The position numbers were made by a program, and so were the translations under genes. The notes below the pieces were generated by a model. The model did not search any database. It worked only from the letters and a program-made list of their open reading frames with translations, and had not been told where the DNA came from. Source: Laspinema palackyanum D2a (lineage in GTDB: Bacteria; Cyanobacteriota; Cyanobacteriia; Cyanobacteriales; Laspinemataceae). From it: 64,000 nucleotides of DNA. Where the stretch lies: assembly GCA_025370845.1 (NCBI GenBank), contig JAMXFF010000005.1, positions 103,134 to 167,133 on the forward strand, read 5' to 3'. Shown one piece after another: positions 43,235-52,533 of this stretch (the first letter of the stretch is position 1; each line of letters begins with the position of its first letter).

Positions 43235-44716
43235 TCATAACAAGGGAGTTAAATCTAAATGGGCTTCGACAATCGTTGCCAAAGCATCAATAATTTCTTC
43301 TCGTTGGTCTCGGTAGTTAGCAATCCCTGTGGGTAAAGATTTTAACCCTCTTTGATTGCGGAGGCGATTTAACCAAGCCCGCCGCCAAGGTCCATTATCA
43401 AACAGACCATGCAAATAGCAACCCCAAACGGCTTGCTCTTTATCCACCAGCCCCAAATTCAAATCATCAAATAGGGGTTTAATATCTGGAGATAACGCGC
43501 CATTGAACCGTTCGCTCGGTTGCGTCCGACCCTGATGAATTTCATAACCCGTAACGGGTAAACCGGGGGTGGGATAATTAGAATTAACCACCCGTTGTCG
43601 CGAAACTTTATGGTTAGTAATTACGGTTTTAATCGGCAAGAGATTCAACCCTTCAAATCGTCCTTCTATGCCTTCAACGCCTTCCGGGTCCGCTACGACT
43701 TGGCCTAACATCTGGTATCCGCCACAAATGCCTAAAACTGTTCCACCTCCAGCCACATAGTTTTGCAGTTCCGCCGCCATCCCCGTTTGTTTCAGAACGA
43801 GCAAATCCGCGATTGTTGTTTTAGAACCGGGGATAATCACTGCATCGGGATAGCCCAAAGATTGCTTGGGATTGATATATTTGAGTGTGACACTCGGTTC
43901 GGCTTCTAAGGGGTCGAAATCTGTAAAGTTAGAAATTCTCGGTAAACGAATCACCGCAATGGTAATTTCGCTCTCTTCTTTGTGAGTGGGAGGATTTAAT
44001 AAACTGAGGGAGTCTTCTGCGGGAAACATTTCTGAGATCCAAGGAATTACCCCGAGTACGGGAATGCCGGTGTATTCCTCTAACCAGGTAATGCCCGAGT
44101 CAAGGAGCGATCGCTGTCCTCTAAATTTATTAATGACAACCCCCCGAATTAAGGCGCGTTCTTCGGGGTCTAATAATGCTAAGGTGCCAACCACATGAGC
44201 AAAGGCACCGCCTCGGTCAATATCGACCACCAGGAGAGTGGGCGCGTTGAGATGTTTGGCAACGCGCATATTCGTCAAATCTCGATGTTTGAGGTTGATT
44301 TCTGCGGGACTTCCCGCCCCTTCGCAGACGATGATATCAAATTCTTTAGCAAGGGAATTCAATGACTCAACGATCGCACTCCAACCCCGATCAAAAAATT
44401 GTTCATAATATTCCGCTGCGCCAACTTTGCCCTCGGGTTTTCCTCGGAGGATGACTTGGGAAGTCATATCTCCTTGAGGTTTTAATAAAATTGGGTTCAT
44501 TTCCACTTCTGGGGCAATTCCGGCAGCCCAGGCTTGGACTGCTTGGGCGTAGCCAATTTCTCCACCTTTGAGGGTAACGTAGGCGTTTAAGGCCATGTTT
44601 TGTCCTTTAAAAGGGGCAACGCGCATCCCTCGGCGATAGAGGATTCGGCAGATGGCCGTAGCGATCGCGGATTTCCCGGCGTGGGAGGTGGTCCCAACGA
44701 CCATAATGGCTTTCAT
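43235..44716 (-). CDS. cobQ: Cobyric acid synthase
   Basis: A 493-aa glutamine-dependent amidotransferase that amidates four carboxyls of adenosylcobyrinic a,c-diamide. The N-terminal ATP-binding domain has the P-loop VVGTTSHAGKSAIATAICRI and the MALNAYVTLKGGEIGYAQAV stretch. The C-terminal GATase-1 domain has the nucleophile in VLGICGGYQMLGQ and the histidine in GCYLHGLFDN. Full length for the family. The downstream neighbour is the small ferredoxin, the upstream one a small unknown gene 27 bp away. Confidence 0.96.
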   Translation of the reverse strand: MKAIMVVGTTSHAGKSAIATAICRILYRRGMRVAPFKGQNMALNAYVTLKGGEIGYAQAVQAWAAGIAPEVEMNPILLKPQGDMTSQVILRGKPEGKVGAAEYYEQFFDRGWSAIVESLNSLAKEFDIIVCEGAGSPAEINLKHRDLTNMRVAKHLNAPTLLVVDIDRGGAFAHVVGTLALLDPEERALIRGVVINKFRGQRSLLDSGITWLEEYTGIPVLGVIPWISEMFPAEDSLSLLNPPTHKEESEITIAVIRLPRISNFTDFDPLEAEPSVTLKYINPKQSLGYPDAVIIPGSKTTIADLLVLKQTGMAAELQNYVAGGGTVLGICGGYQMLGQVVADPEGVEGIEGRFEGLNLLPIKTVITNHKVSRQRVVNSNYPTPGLPVTGYEIHQGRTQPSERFNGALSPDIKPLFDDLNLGLVDKEQAVWGCYLHGLFDNGPWRRAWLNRLRNQRGLKSLPTGIANYRDQREEIIDALATIVEAHLDLTPLL

Positions 44717-44743
44717 AATGGCAGAAATTTCTCAGTGGTTTTG

Positions 44744-45157
44744 TTAAAAGGTTGGAAATCGCACCCAACGATTGAGGAAATTATAAAGGCGATCGCCCCA
44801 GGATGGGGGTGGAATTTCGCCCGGGGACTGTTCCCATAGAGCCACCAGTTGCCGTCCCAAGGGAGTGAGGCGGAAACTATCGGTAATCCCTTGACCATCC
44901 ACTTCTCGACGCAATACACCCAGTTGAATCAGCCACAACAGGCTATTTTCTACCCTGCGTTCGTTGATCGGCGATCGCGTATAGTTATTCTCGACTCCGG
45001 CTGAATCGACGATTGCCAATAACGGCACACTGCGATCGCGCATGGTTACAAATAATTCTAGTTTAAAGGGCAAACACTTCATTCCCCTGGCCGCCCGTTT
45101 TAAGGTGCCTTCGGGATATGCAATTCTGTTGGTTTTCTGGGGTTGAACGGCAGTCAT
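44744..45157 (-). CDS. Conserved hypothetical protein, winged-helix-like
   Basis: A 137-aa protein I cannot assign with certainty. Its centre (SPINERRVENSLLWLIQLGV then LRREVDGQGITDSFRLTPLG) has helix-helix-strand-strand spacing of a winged helix-turn-helix, and the N-terminus is basic. It starts 27 bp upstream of cobQ on the same strand and might be co-transcribed with it. It looks like a cyanobacterial conserved protein; a DNA-binding role is inference. Confidence 0.68.
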   Translation of the reverse strand: MTAVQPQKTNRIAYPEGTLKRAARGMKCLPFKLELFVTMRDRSVPLLAIVDSAGVENNYTRSPINERRVENSLLWLIQLGVLRREVDGQGITDSFRLTPLGRQLVALWEQSPGEIPPPSWGDRLYNFLNRWVRFPTF

Positions 45158-45650
45158 GGCGATCCTAAGACTAGAGCCTGGATAGTTTTAGATTAACTCC
45201 GATCTTAACCTCTCCCGCCGTGGAGTTGAGCCTCGGTGGACATAAAATGTCCACAAGATTCCCTGATTTGCCTGATTACTTAAAACCCACAGCCTGAAGG
45301 GTGGGGAGGAAAGCGGACAAAGGCTGCCTCCTCCGGCTACTCGATAAAACAGGTCTTTGACAGCCGGATTTGGGATAATTACGATTGACAAAAGGGCCCG
45401 AAACTGATATGTAAAATTCTGCAAAATCCCCCCGACGACTTGTGACAGCCTTTTGCCAAAATTCCCTAGGAAGTGGCTTCCCTCCGAGGCGATCGCCTCG
45501 GCCACCCTTTCCCATTTTGATGATTGATTTCATCTTCTCCACACAATTCAGTACGGAAATCTCCCCATTAATCCAGTCTTTATTCCCTTGTCAAAATCCA
45601 TCGGGGATGATACAATTACAAGACATCAAATTTAGGAAAAATCTGCATTT
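45158..45650. other. Divergent intergenic region before prxQ
   Basis: About 490 bp with no supported gene. It contains the palindrome CCGAGGCGATCGCCTCGG (about 45483-45500), which is HIP1 extended by five bases on each side. The T/A-rich part after 45590 is the likely prxQ promoter region. Confidence 0.45.
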
Positions 45651-46091
45651 ATGACCTTACCTGTTGGCACAGCAGCCCCGGAATTTACCGCCAGAGATAC
45701 CAATGGCAACGTCGTCAAACTCTCTGATTTTGCTGGAAAAACCCTAGTATTGTACTTTTACCCCAAAGATGATACTCCGGGCTGTACCAAAGAAGCCTGT
45801 AGTTTCCGCGACTCTTATTCGGAATTTAGAAACAAAGATATCGCCGTATTAGGAGTCAGCCGAGATGATGAAGCTTCCCATCAACAATTTACCCAAAAGT
45901 TTAATCTTCCCTTTCCCCTCTTAGCGGATACGGATGGTGCCATTACCAAAGCTTATGACGTAGAAAAGGGCGACTATTCTAAGCGGGTCACCTACACCAT
46001 TGATGCGATCGGTAAGATCTCCCAAGTTTATGAAGGGGACAATCTCAATACTGAAACCCACGGTCCCGATATTCTGGCTGCCATCCATTAG
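45651..46091 (+). CDS. Peroxiredoxin, PrxQ/BCP type
   Basis: A 146-aa thioredoxin-fold thiol peroxidase. Peroxidatic and resolving cysteines are in YPKDDTPGCTKEACSFRDSY (C-X4-C), the hallmark of the PrxQ/BCP class. Downstream segments (AVLGVSRDDEASHQQFTQKF, LPFPLLAD, YDVEKGDYSKRVTYTID) are also typical. It reduces hydroperoxides using thioredoxin. Length standard. Followed by a HIP1-centred imperfect palindrome and by the 3' remnant of a second gene of the same family. Confidence 0.95.
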   Translation: MTLPVGTAAPEFTARDTNGNVVKLSDFAGKTLVLYFYPKDDTPGCTKEACSFRDSYSEFRNKDIAVLGVSRDDEASHQQFTQKFNLPFPLLADTDGAITKAYDVEKGDYSKRVTYTIDAIGKISQVYEGDNLNTETHGPDILAAIH

Positions 46092-46131
46092 AAGTGACGA
46101 ACAAGGGCGATCGCCCTGTTCTCGTGGCAAC

Positions 46132-46242
46132 GGTTCTAAGCGGGTCACCTACTGGATCGACAGCGAGGGCAAAATCGCTCAAGTTTACGATCCAGTCAAC
46201 ACCAGCAGCCACGCTCAAGATAATCTCCCAGCAGTGTCCTAA
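46132..46242 (+). pseudogene. 3' remnant of a second PrxQ-like gene
   Basis: About 36 codons, beginning at TCTAAGCGGGTCACCTAC: SKRVTYWIDSEGKIAQVYD then PVNTSSHAQDNLPAVS and a stop. This parallels the C-terminus of the intact prxQ (SKRVTYTIDAIGKISQVYEG DNLNTETHGPDILAAI) but is a distinct sequence, as in a paralogue. The rest of the gene, including both cysteines, is missing. In the same frame there is no start with a ribosome-binding site. Confidence 0.72.
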
Positions 46243-46608
46243 TTTCTAACTCCCTCGGGGGTAAAGTTCAGCTTAAAAACCGGGTTTTTTGACAAAATTT
46301 TTGCCAAATTGCAGCAAATTTGGGCAAAAACCCGGTTTCTGGTCTCTGGGATTCAAGGCTGTAGCAACATCTTCGGGGTGAAACTGCCCAAAAATCAGGA
46401 CATTAGGACATGGTGACTTGAGTAACCGATGCAACCTCCAAGGAGTCCCCTGGAGGTTTTTTAGGGTCGTAACAATTAATCCCCTAAATTCATCAGGATA
46501 ACTGAGCAAAAAAGATTATTCCGGATAGAATCTAGGCTCACAGGTAACAGGGTCTTATGGGGTAGGCAGGAAGTCTTCCTCCTGTTGATATTACTGTGAG
46601 CAGAACCG
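46243..46608. other. Intergenic region with nested inverted repeats
   Basis: No gene. Holds the palindromic block at 46275-46345; the leader of the C39 gene follows. Confidence 0.5.
46275..46345. repeat. Inverted ACCGGGTTT elements around a hairpin
   Basis: AAAAACCGGGTTTTTT and, 35 bp on, AAAAACCCGGTTTCTGG, with a stem TTTTTGCCAAATT / AATTTGGGCAAAAA (one bulge) between them. Related to the AGAAACCGGGTTTCT palindrome at 14204. Confidence 0.7.
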
Positions 46609-48972
46609 ATGAGTTTAGGCAATTCCTTCACTTTTAAGATTCTCCATGACACTTTTTTCAAAGTGTCCACTGCATCATCTTCTACCTTAAGTGCCACTCA
46701 AAAAGTAGCAATAAAAGCGGGACAGACCCTTGAGATTAAAAGCTACGAATTGAGCGAAGGTCATTTCCGAGTTCAATTAGCCAAAGGAATCACTCCGGTG
46801 GGTGAAACCGGCTACTTTTATGACAAACATATCGAACTCATTCCAAACCTCGTTAACTCTACCTTCAACAGCGGTAACTCCGTCGAACCCCCGCCCGGTT
46901 TTGGGTTGCTAACCATCCGGGAAACCACCAAAATCAAAGCCAAACCGGAAGACTCCTCGGAACTGAGCGATCGCGAACAAGCCCAACTGCAAGCGGGTCA
47001 AACCTTTTTAATCACCGGCCATGCTTGCGTTCCCGGCCATTTTCTAGTTTCCCTTTCCGAAGAAATTCCGGGATTTGGTAACCGGGGTTATCTTTATCAT
47101 CCCCATGTTAGCCTCAAAAAAGATGGCTTGGCGATCGACTACGATGCCAACGCCATTACCCTGACCATTCTCCAAACCAACCCCTTCAAAAAACAACCCA
47201 TTGACTCTAGCCAACTCCCTCCGGAACAACTCTATTCCCTCAAATCCGGCGAGATTTATGGCGTAGCCAGCTATGCAATGGAAGCGGGACATTTGAAAAT
47301 TTCCCTAACGGAAAACCTCCCACAATTTGGCAATACCGGCTATCTTTTCCCCGATTTTGTTCAATTAAATCGGGACAATACGCCAATTAGTACCGGGTTT
47401 GGCCTGACCTATCAAGGTCCGACGGAGGTTTTAGTCGAAAAACCTGTGATTCTCCAAGGCACTTATGACCCCCAGAAAATTGCCACGGTCACCTTATCCG
47501 CCGAAGATAAATTTTCCCTGCCGGTGCAATTAAATCCCAGTGCAGGCACTTGGCAAGTGAATCTTAACAACGGATTTAGTGGGGCGGGTGCTCGCTGGTT
47601 ACGCCTCAAAGGAACCGATGCCAAAAGTCAATTGATTGGGTCTGACGTGATTAATATTACGGTCACCACAGATCCGGCAACGGTTGGAGAAGCTTTAACT
47701 TTAAAAATTCAGCAGGACACCTTTTTTAAGGTTTCTCCCGTGGATTCTGCCAGTCTGAACAACCAGCAAAAAGTTCTAATTAAGGCAGGGATGACGGTTC
47801 AAGTTAGCCGTTATGGATTGTTAGATGGTCATCTCAAGGTCACTCTCAATAGTCCGATTCAACCCATCGGTGAGTTTGGCTATGTTTATGAAGGCCATGT
47901 GCAACTAAGCAAAGGCAGTAAAGTCTTCAACTTTAATATTGAGGATGTCCAGATTGCTGGAACTCCTGCTCAAATGTTGGTCACAAAAACCACATTAATT
48001 AAGGCGCAACCTGTGGATTCGGCGAATCTTTCTGCGAGTCAAAAAGCCGAGTTGCTGCTGGGTAAAACCTTGGGAATTACTGGATATGCCTGTACCTCTG
48101 GACATTTCCGGGTCACTTTGAGTGAGTCGATTCCTGGTTTTGGCAATGTGGGGTATGTGTATTGGCAGCACGTTCAAATTAAGAACCGGAATCAGGTGGT
48201 GTCGTATGATTCCGATGCTTTAACGGCAACGATTCGGGAGACGACGGCGTTGAAGAAACAACCCGTGGATGCAGCGCGGTTGAGTGCTACAGATAAGGTG
48301 ACTTTGCCTCTGGGACGGGTGTATGGCGTGGCGAGTTATGCGATCGAATCGGGACATTTGAAGGCATCGTTAACGGAAGAGTTTCCCGGGTTTGGGAATA
48401 CGGGTTTTTTGTTTCCGGGACATCTGCGGATGCAGCGTGGGGGTCGCACCTTTGATCCAGTCCCGAATCAAATTGAACTGAATGTGCCGTATTTTTCCCA
48501 ACGGGATAATCCTCGCTACTATTGGTCTACCTGCAATGTGACCTCGATCGCGATGGTGTTTCATTACTATGGCATCCGGTCCAAGCGCGGGGGTCAGTTG
48601 GAGGATGAACTGCTGCAATGGTGTTTCAACTATGCCGGAGTCGGGTCCCAAACGGATCATAGTGTCCTATCGGCGATGGTCCGCGCTTATGGGTTCAAGC
48701 ATAGTTTTATCACCACCAGTACCTGGTCTGAGGTGAAGAATGAGCTGATTAATCGCCGTCCGGTGGTGATTGCGGGATACTTTACGGCCACCGGGCATAT
48801 TATCACGATTATCGGCTATAACCGGCAAGGTTTTATTGTTCAAGACCCTTGGGGAGATGCACTGACGGGTTACAGCCATTTGGAAGGACGCCGGTTGATG
48901 TATCCCTACAGCTATATGGACCGGGTTTGCGGTCCTGATGGCAATGTTTGGATCCATTCGATTCAGAAGTAG
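46609..48972 (+). CDS. C39-like cysteine peptidase with 3+3 internal repeats
   Basis: A 787-aa protein. Six repeats of ~75 residues, each with F/T/IK..PVDSS.L...K..L..G....I..Y....GH..V.L...I..FGN.GY.Y..HV.L, lie at about 5-85, 100-170, 178-250, 355-425, 445-520 and 530-600. Repeats 4-6 resemble 1-3 in order, with an Ig-like linker (about 262-345, ILQGTYDPQKIATVTLSAED) between the triplets. The C-terminal domain is a peptidase C39-like fold: WSTCNVTSIAMVFHYYG (Cys ~642), ATGHIITIIGYNRQG (His ~729), VQDPWGDA. No signal peptide; probably cytosolic or exported by an unidentified route. No partner gene nearby. Confidence 0.85.
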   Translation: MSLGNSFTFKILHDTFFKVSTASSSTLSATQKVAIKAGQTLEIKSYELSEGHFRVQLAKGITPVGETGYFYDKHIELIPNLVNSTFNSGNSVEPPPGFGLLTIRETTKIKAKPEDSSELSDREQAQLQAGQTFLITGHACVPGHFLVSLSEEIPGFGNRGYLYHPHVSLKKDGLAIDYDANAITLTILQTNPFKKQPIDSSQLPPEQLYSLKSGEIYGVASYAMEAGHLKISLTENLPQFGNTGYLFPDFVQLNRDNTPISTGFGLTYQGPTEVLVEKPVILQGTYDPQKIATVTLSAEDKFSLPVQLNPSAGTWQVNLNNGFSGAGARWLRLKGTDAKSQLIGSDVINITVTTDPATVGEALTLKIQQDTFFKVSPVDSASLNNQQKVLIKAGMTVQVSRYGLLDGHLKVTLNSPIQPIGEFGYVYEGHVQLSKGSKVFNFNIEDVQIAGTPAQMLVTKTTLIKAQPVDSANLSASQKAELLLGKTLGITGYACTSGHFRVTLSESIPGFGNVGYVYWQHVQIKNRNQVVSYDSDALTATIRETTALKKQPVDAARLSATDKVTLPLGRVYGVASYAIESGHLKASLTEEFPGFGNTGFLFPGHLRMQRGGRTFDPVPNQIELNVPYFSQRDNPRYYWSTCNVTSIAMVFHYYGIRSKRGGQLEDELLQWCFNYAGVGSQTDHSVLSAMVRAYGFKHSFITTSTWSEVKNELINRRPVVIAGYFTATGHIITIIGYNRQGFIVQDPWGDALTGYSHLEGRRLMYPYSYMDRVCGPDGNVWIHSIQK

Positions 48973-49027
48973 GTCTGAACAACCGCCAATCTAGGATACG
49001 GATGCCCTATCAAGGGTAAAATTTAGG

Positions 49028-49056
49028 AACGGGAGGGTGCGATCGCCCTCCCGTTT
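49028..49056 (+). terminator. Hairpin with HIP1 loop after the C39 gene
   Basis: AACGGGAGGG / CCCTCCCGTT with loop TGCGATCG, followed by TCTGTCCTT. The HIP1 octamer spans the loop. Poor T tract. Confidence 0.65.
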
Positions 49057-49218
49057 CTGTCCTTATCCCACCCCAGATGCTGCGACTGGAGTTGATATTG
49101 TTATCCAGGCACAGCGGATCTCCACTCTAAAATCTAAACCCTCAACTCCTCTGACTGCGCTATCCTGAGCTTAGAGGCCATTTAAGTATGAATCATTGAC
49201 ACTCAGGAGATTAAAGCG

Positions 49219-49692
49219 ATGAGTTGGAACAGTTCTACCCCAGTAACCGATCGCATTTTTGCCAGTTTGCCCTACCTAATGCCCCTGATTGTGGGGGTGC
49301 AGTTTGGCATTTTTTTGTTCAAAGAGTTTCCCTTTCTCTCCATCTTCTTTGTCCCCCTACAACCTTTAATGAGCCTGTATTATGGCATTCCATTTGCCGG
49401 TCTGATTATCTTTTTCGTCCTGTTGTTTGCTGTGGTTAGAAACGACAATATCAGTCGCTTCATTCGGTTTAATACCATGCAGGCAATTTTGCTAAATATT
49501 GTGTTATCCATCACAGGTTTAGTGGTGGAACTGCTCGGGAAGGGCCTTCCGGCCTTGGCAGTGCAGACGCTGTTTAATATGCTGTTTTTAGGAACGATCG
49601 CAGCGGTGGTTTACTCTGTGGTGCAGTCATTGTTGGGGCGCTATGCCGAAATTCCGACGATCTCTGAAGCGGTGCATATGCAGGTACGCTAG
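49219..49692 (+). CDS. Tic20 family membrane protein
   Basis: A 157-aa protein with four transmembrane segments. RIFASLPYLMPLIVGVQFGI leads, then PLMSLYYGIPFAGLIIFFV, the conserved RFIRFNTMQAILLNIVL, and LFLGTIAAVVYSVVQSLLG. Homologue of the chloroplast inner-envelope translocon subunit Tic20 (also Ycf60). The function of cyanobacterial versions is unknown. Preceded by AGGAGATTAAAGCG before the ATG, a good ribosome-binding site. A Tic22-like gene is also in this window, about 9 kb away. Confidence 0.92.
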   Translation: MSWNSSTPVTDRIFASLPYLMPLIVGVQFGIFLFKEFPFLSIFFVPLQPLMSLYYGIPFAGLIIFFVLLFAVVRNDNISRFIRFNTMQAILLNIVLSITGLVVELLGKGLPALAVQTLFNMLFLGTIAAVVYSVVQSLLGRYAEIPTISEAVHMQVR

Positions 49693-49698
49693 AACGGA

Positions 49699-49719
49699 CC
49701 AGCAGCCATTGGCTGCTGG
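49699..49719. terminator. Hairpin between tic20 and the FAH-family gene
   Basis: CCAGCAGCC-ATT-GGCTGCTGG, a perfect 9-bp stem between convergent genes; no T tract. Confidence 0.5.
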
Positions 49720-49748
49720 TGCAGCAATTTAGGCAGATTGACGACTAA

Positions 49749-50540
49749 CTATAGATCCGCTGGGGTCAGGCGTTGCCTGACGGTATTTTCTAAGCTGCCA
49801 ATGCCTTCAATTTCCACCCGGACGCGATCGCCCACCTGCAATGGCCCTATCCCTTCCGGGGTTCCCGTCAATACCACATCTCCTGGGAGTAGGGTCATCA
49901 CTTGAGAAATATAGGAAACCAGGACATCCGGGGGAAACACCATATTATCAATGATGCTCGATTGCACAGGTTCGGGGGCGTCATTCAAAAAAGTCTGTAA
50001 ACCCGCTCCTGGACTGAGTTCTCGGACAATCCAAGGCCCCAAGGGACAAAAGGTATCAAATCCCTTGCCTCGGGTCCATTGACCATCTTTTTTCTGTAAG
50101 TCTCTCGCCGTCACATCATTGGCGATAGTATATCCCCAAATTTTCCCCGTTGCCTCCTCCGGCGTACAATCCACGCACCGTTCTCCAATCACAAGGGCCA
50201 ATTCTCCCTCATAATCGACCCGCTCAGACTGAGGGGGATAGGCAATCTCGTCTCCATCAGCAATCACGGCAGTCGGGGGTTTCAAAAAGAGTAGGGGTTC
50301 TCTAGGAACTGGCGTTCCCATCTCAGCGGCATGATCTGCATAATTTTTGCCGACGGCGACAATTTTTGACGGAACGCAAGGCGCGAGGATCCTGTACGTT
50401 TCGGGTTCGAGGAATCGTTCGGTTGGTTTTCCCTTTAACCAGGGGGGCGCATCAAGCAACTGAACGCCTCTACTCAATTGAAGTAATCCATAGTAAATCC
50501 GTCCCTCTGGGGTTTGGATTCGGACGTAGCGCTGTGCCAT
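49749..50540 (-). CDS. Fumarylacetoacetate hydrolase family protein
   Basis: A 263-aa protein. Metal-binding acidic motifs are VDYEGELALVIGERC (E-x-E), followed by IWGYTIANDVTARDLQKKDG and a late DVVLTGTPEGIGPLQVGD. The start LPSKIVAVGKNYADHAAEMG-like segment (residues ~55-75) is typical of acylpyruvate hydrolase/oxaloacetate decarboxylase relatives. The substrate cannot be assigned. Start ATG at 50538-50540. Convergent with tic20. Confidence 0.9.
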   Translation of the reverse strand: MAQRYVRIQTPEGRIYYGLLQLSRGVQLLDAPPWLKGKPTERFLEPETYRILAPCVPSKIVAVGKNYADHAAEMGTPVPREPLLFLKPPTAVIADGDEIAYPPQSERVDYEGELALVIGERCVDCTPEEATGKIWGYTIANDVTARDLQKKDGQWTRGKGFDTFCPLGPWIVRELSPGAGLQTFLNDAPEPVQSSIIDNMVFPPDVLVSYISQVMTLLPGDVVLTGTPEGIGPLQVGDRVRVEIEGIGSLENTVRQRLTPADL

Positions 50541-51063
50541 AACGTTGATTTATGCCCTCTGTCGTAGTGTGATGTTTGGCTCTTCTGACCCTAGTCTTAG
50601 AAGTTTTAGAATTAGTCTTTAGAATTTCGTTTGCACCCTCTTCATCGCCCCAAATGGTATCCTGTCCTTGGGTTAAAAAGATCTCCTTTTGCCATCACAT
50701 CTGAAAAAAATATCTCATCACTTCACTCCGTTTAAATAAAAAAACGATTATTCTCCCTGGGGGGTTGTTGTGACTACAAGAGTAAAGTCGCCAATTCGGG
50801 AGAGCGGTGATGGTCCTGAACGCCACTGGACTTTTTTGGTCGAGGCTGTAGAAATCGGAACCGGGTATGATACGATAAAAAATTGCGTGTAAAATCAAGG
50901 CGAAAGTGGAGAGACTCCCTAACCCTTGCCATGCCTTGCTTCTTCACCAGAATGGCCGAACCCCTGCCCGGTTGACCAGAGCAACCGGCTACAGAGCAGC
51001 GTCTTTGCAGGAGAATCGGGCCCTGAGCGAAGAAGCCATTTAGTCCATAAGGAGATTCCCAGA
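50541..51063. other. Divergent region upstream of rpsF
   Basis: About 520 bp. The frame of rpsF extends to 50926 but that part has no ribosomal-protein similarity. The sequence GGTATGATACGATAAAAAATT near 50860 is a possible promoter. Confidence 0.45.
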
Positions 51064-51393
51064 ATGCGGTATATTTACGAAACCATGTACATCCTGCGCC
51101 CCGACCTCGGAGAGGAACTCACCGATGGGGCGATCGCCAAATATCAAGGCATCTTACAAGAGAATGGGGTCACCACAGTGGAGACTCAACACCGGGGTAA
51201 GCGTCGCCTTGCTTATGAAATCGGCAAGCATCGCGATGGCATCTACATTCAAATGAACTATGAATGTGATGGCAGCCAAGTGGCCCCCTTAGAACGAGCC
51301 ATGCGGTTGAGTGAAGACGTGATTCGCTATCTCACCATCAAGCAAACCGTTCGGGAAGTCGAGGCGGAAGAAGAGGTTGAGGCAACGGCTTAA
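51064..51393 (+). CDS. rpsF: 30S ribosomal protein S6
   Basis: 109 aa from the ATG at 51064, preceded by AAGGAGATTCCCAGA. The family begins exactly there ([19 protein letters not shown]). Other conserved parts: [20 protein letters not shown] and [13 protein letters not shown], followed by an acidic Glu/Ala tail. It binds the central domain of 16S rRNA with S18. Monocistronic here, 200 bp before rplU. Confidence 0.96.
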   Translation: MRYIYETMYILRPDLGEELTDGAIAKYQGILQENGVTTVETQHRGKRRLAYEIGKHRDGIYIQMNYECDGSQVAPLERAMRLSEDVIRYLTIKQTVREVEAEEEVEATA

Positions 51394-51597
51394 TCCGGAC
51401 TCAACCCGACCTGCTGAGGCGGTTGCATCCATCCCTTGGGCCAATGGATTGACAGGCGCTCGGCGATCGTGCAACCATAAAAGATTGGCTATCTATATTA
51501 AGCTCGGATCAGGTTCAGCCCTGATAAAAGCAGGGGCGATCGCTCATTTATAGACCGATCAACCCGCTACCTGTACGGCACACTCCACCAGAATTCT

Positions 51598-51981
51598 ATG
51601 ACTTACGCAATTATCGAAACCGGCGGCAAACAACTACGAGTAGAACCCGGTCGTTTCTACGACATCGAGTTACTTCCCGTAGATGCCGAAGAAAGCATTA
51701 CCCTGGAAAATCTCTTACTGATTCAGCATGAGGATCAGGTTCATATCGGTCAACCCTTTGTAGAAGGCGCGACCCTCCAAGCGACCGTCATGCAGCATTA
51801 CCGGGGTCGCAAGGTGATCGTCTATAAGATGAAACCCAAAAAGAAAACCCGCAAAAAACGCGGACATCGCCAAGAAATCACTCGGCTGATGATCGACTCC
51901 ATCAGTTTGAATGGGGCGGTGTTAGCATCGGCTGAAAATAACACTCCAGCCTCATCTACCCCCTCAACTGAGGCAGAATAA
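51598..51981 (+). CDS. rplU: 50S ribosomal protein L21
   Basis: A 127-aa protein with MTYAIIETGGKQLRVEPGRF at the start and the basic KMKPKKKTRKKRGHRQEITR segment, both diagnostic of L21. An extra Ser/Thr/Pro-rich C-terminal tail of ~20 residues is common in cyanobacteria. Located 140 bp before rpmA, the usual partner. Confidence 0.97.
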   Translation: MTYAIIETGGKQLRVEPGRFYDIELLPVDAEESITLENLLLIQHEDQVHIGQPFVEGATLQATVMQHYRGRKVIVYKMKPKKKTRKKRGHRQEITRLMIDSISLNGAVLASAENNTPASSTPSTEAE

Positions 51982-52123
51982 GAACAGCGGGAATCGAGGA
52001 GTCAGTTGGAGGGGCATGAAGCGATGGCGCAGTCCGGACAACGGACCCTCCCATTCAGCCCTTCCCGGTGCTACCCTTTCCCAAGATTCAATCCTGAAAT
52101 GACTGAAGTAACACAGAGGAACT

Positions 52124-52411
52124 ATGGCTCATAAGAAAGGTACGGGTAGTACACGCAACGGACGTGACTCTAATGCTCAGCGTCTTGGCGTCAAGCGCTA
52201 CGGGGGTCAAGTCGTCCGCGCCGGAAATATCCTAGTCCGTCAGCGTGGCACCAAGTTTCACCCTGGACAAAATGTCGGGCGCGGCAGTGATGATACTTTG
52301 TTTGCCCTGATTGATGGGGTTGTCACTTTTGAACGCAAGGGCAAGAGTGGTAAAAAAATCAGCGTTTATGCAGTGGCAGCAACGGCAGAACCCGTGGCAG
52401 TTGAAGCATAA
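52124..52411 (+). CDS. rpmA: 50S ribosomal protein L27
   Basis: A 95-aa protein; the N-terminus [20 protein letters not shown] and [20 protein letters not shown] are diagnostic. No N-terminal cleavage extension is seen, unlike in some Firmicutes. AGAGGAACT precedes the ATG. Followed by a strong terminator. Confidence 0.97.
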   Translation: MAHKKGTGSTRNGRDSNAQRLGVKRYGGQVVRAGNILVRQRGTKFHPGQNVGRGSDDTLFALIDGVVTFERKGKSGKKISVYAVAATAEPVAVEA

Positions 52412-52436
52412 ATGGGTTAATCCAGTCCAGGGGATT

Positions 52437-52476
52437 AAAAAAAGGGCAGATGCGATCGCGTCTGCCCTTTTTTTCC
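52437..52476 (+). terminator. Rho-independent terminator with HIP1 loop
   Basis: AAAGGGCAGA / TCTGCCCTTT, loop TGCGATCGCG which contains HIP1, then a run of T. Ends the rplU-rpmA unit. Confidence 0.9.
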
Positions 52477-52533
52477 GGCTTTTTTCTGGCCCATCACAGG
52501 AGACCCTCATGGCTAAACCACACCCCCAACACC

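Noticed and set aside
50926..51063. N-terminal extension of ribosomal protein S6
   Set aside because: S6 starts at MRYIYET with AAGGAG just upstream; the extension is not ribosomal sequence.
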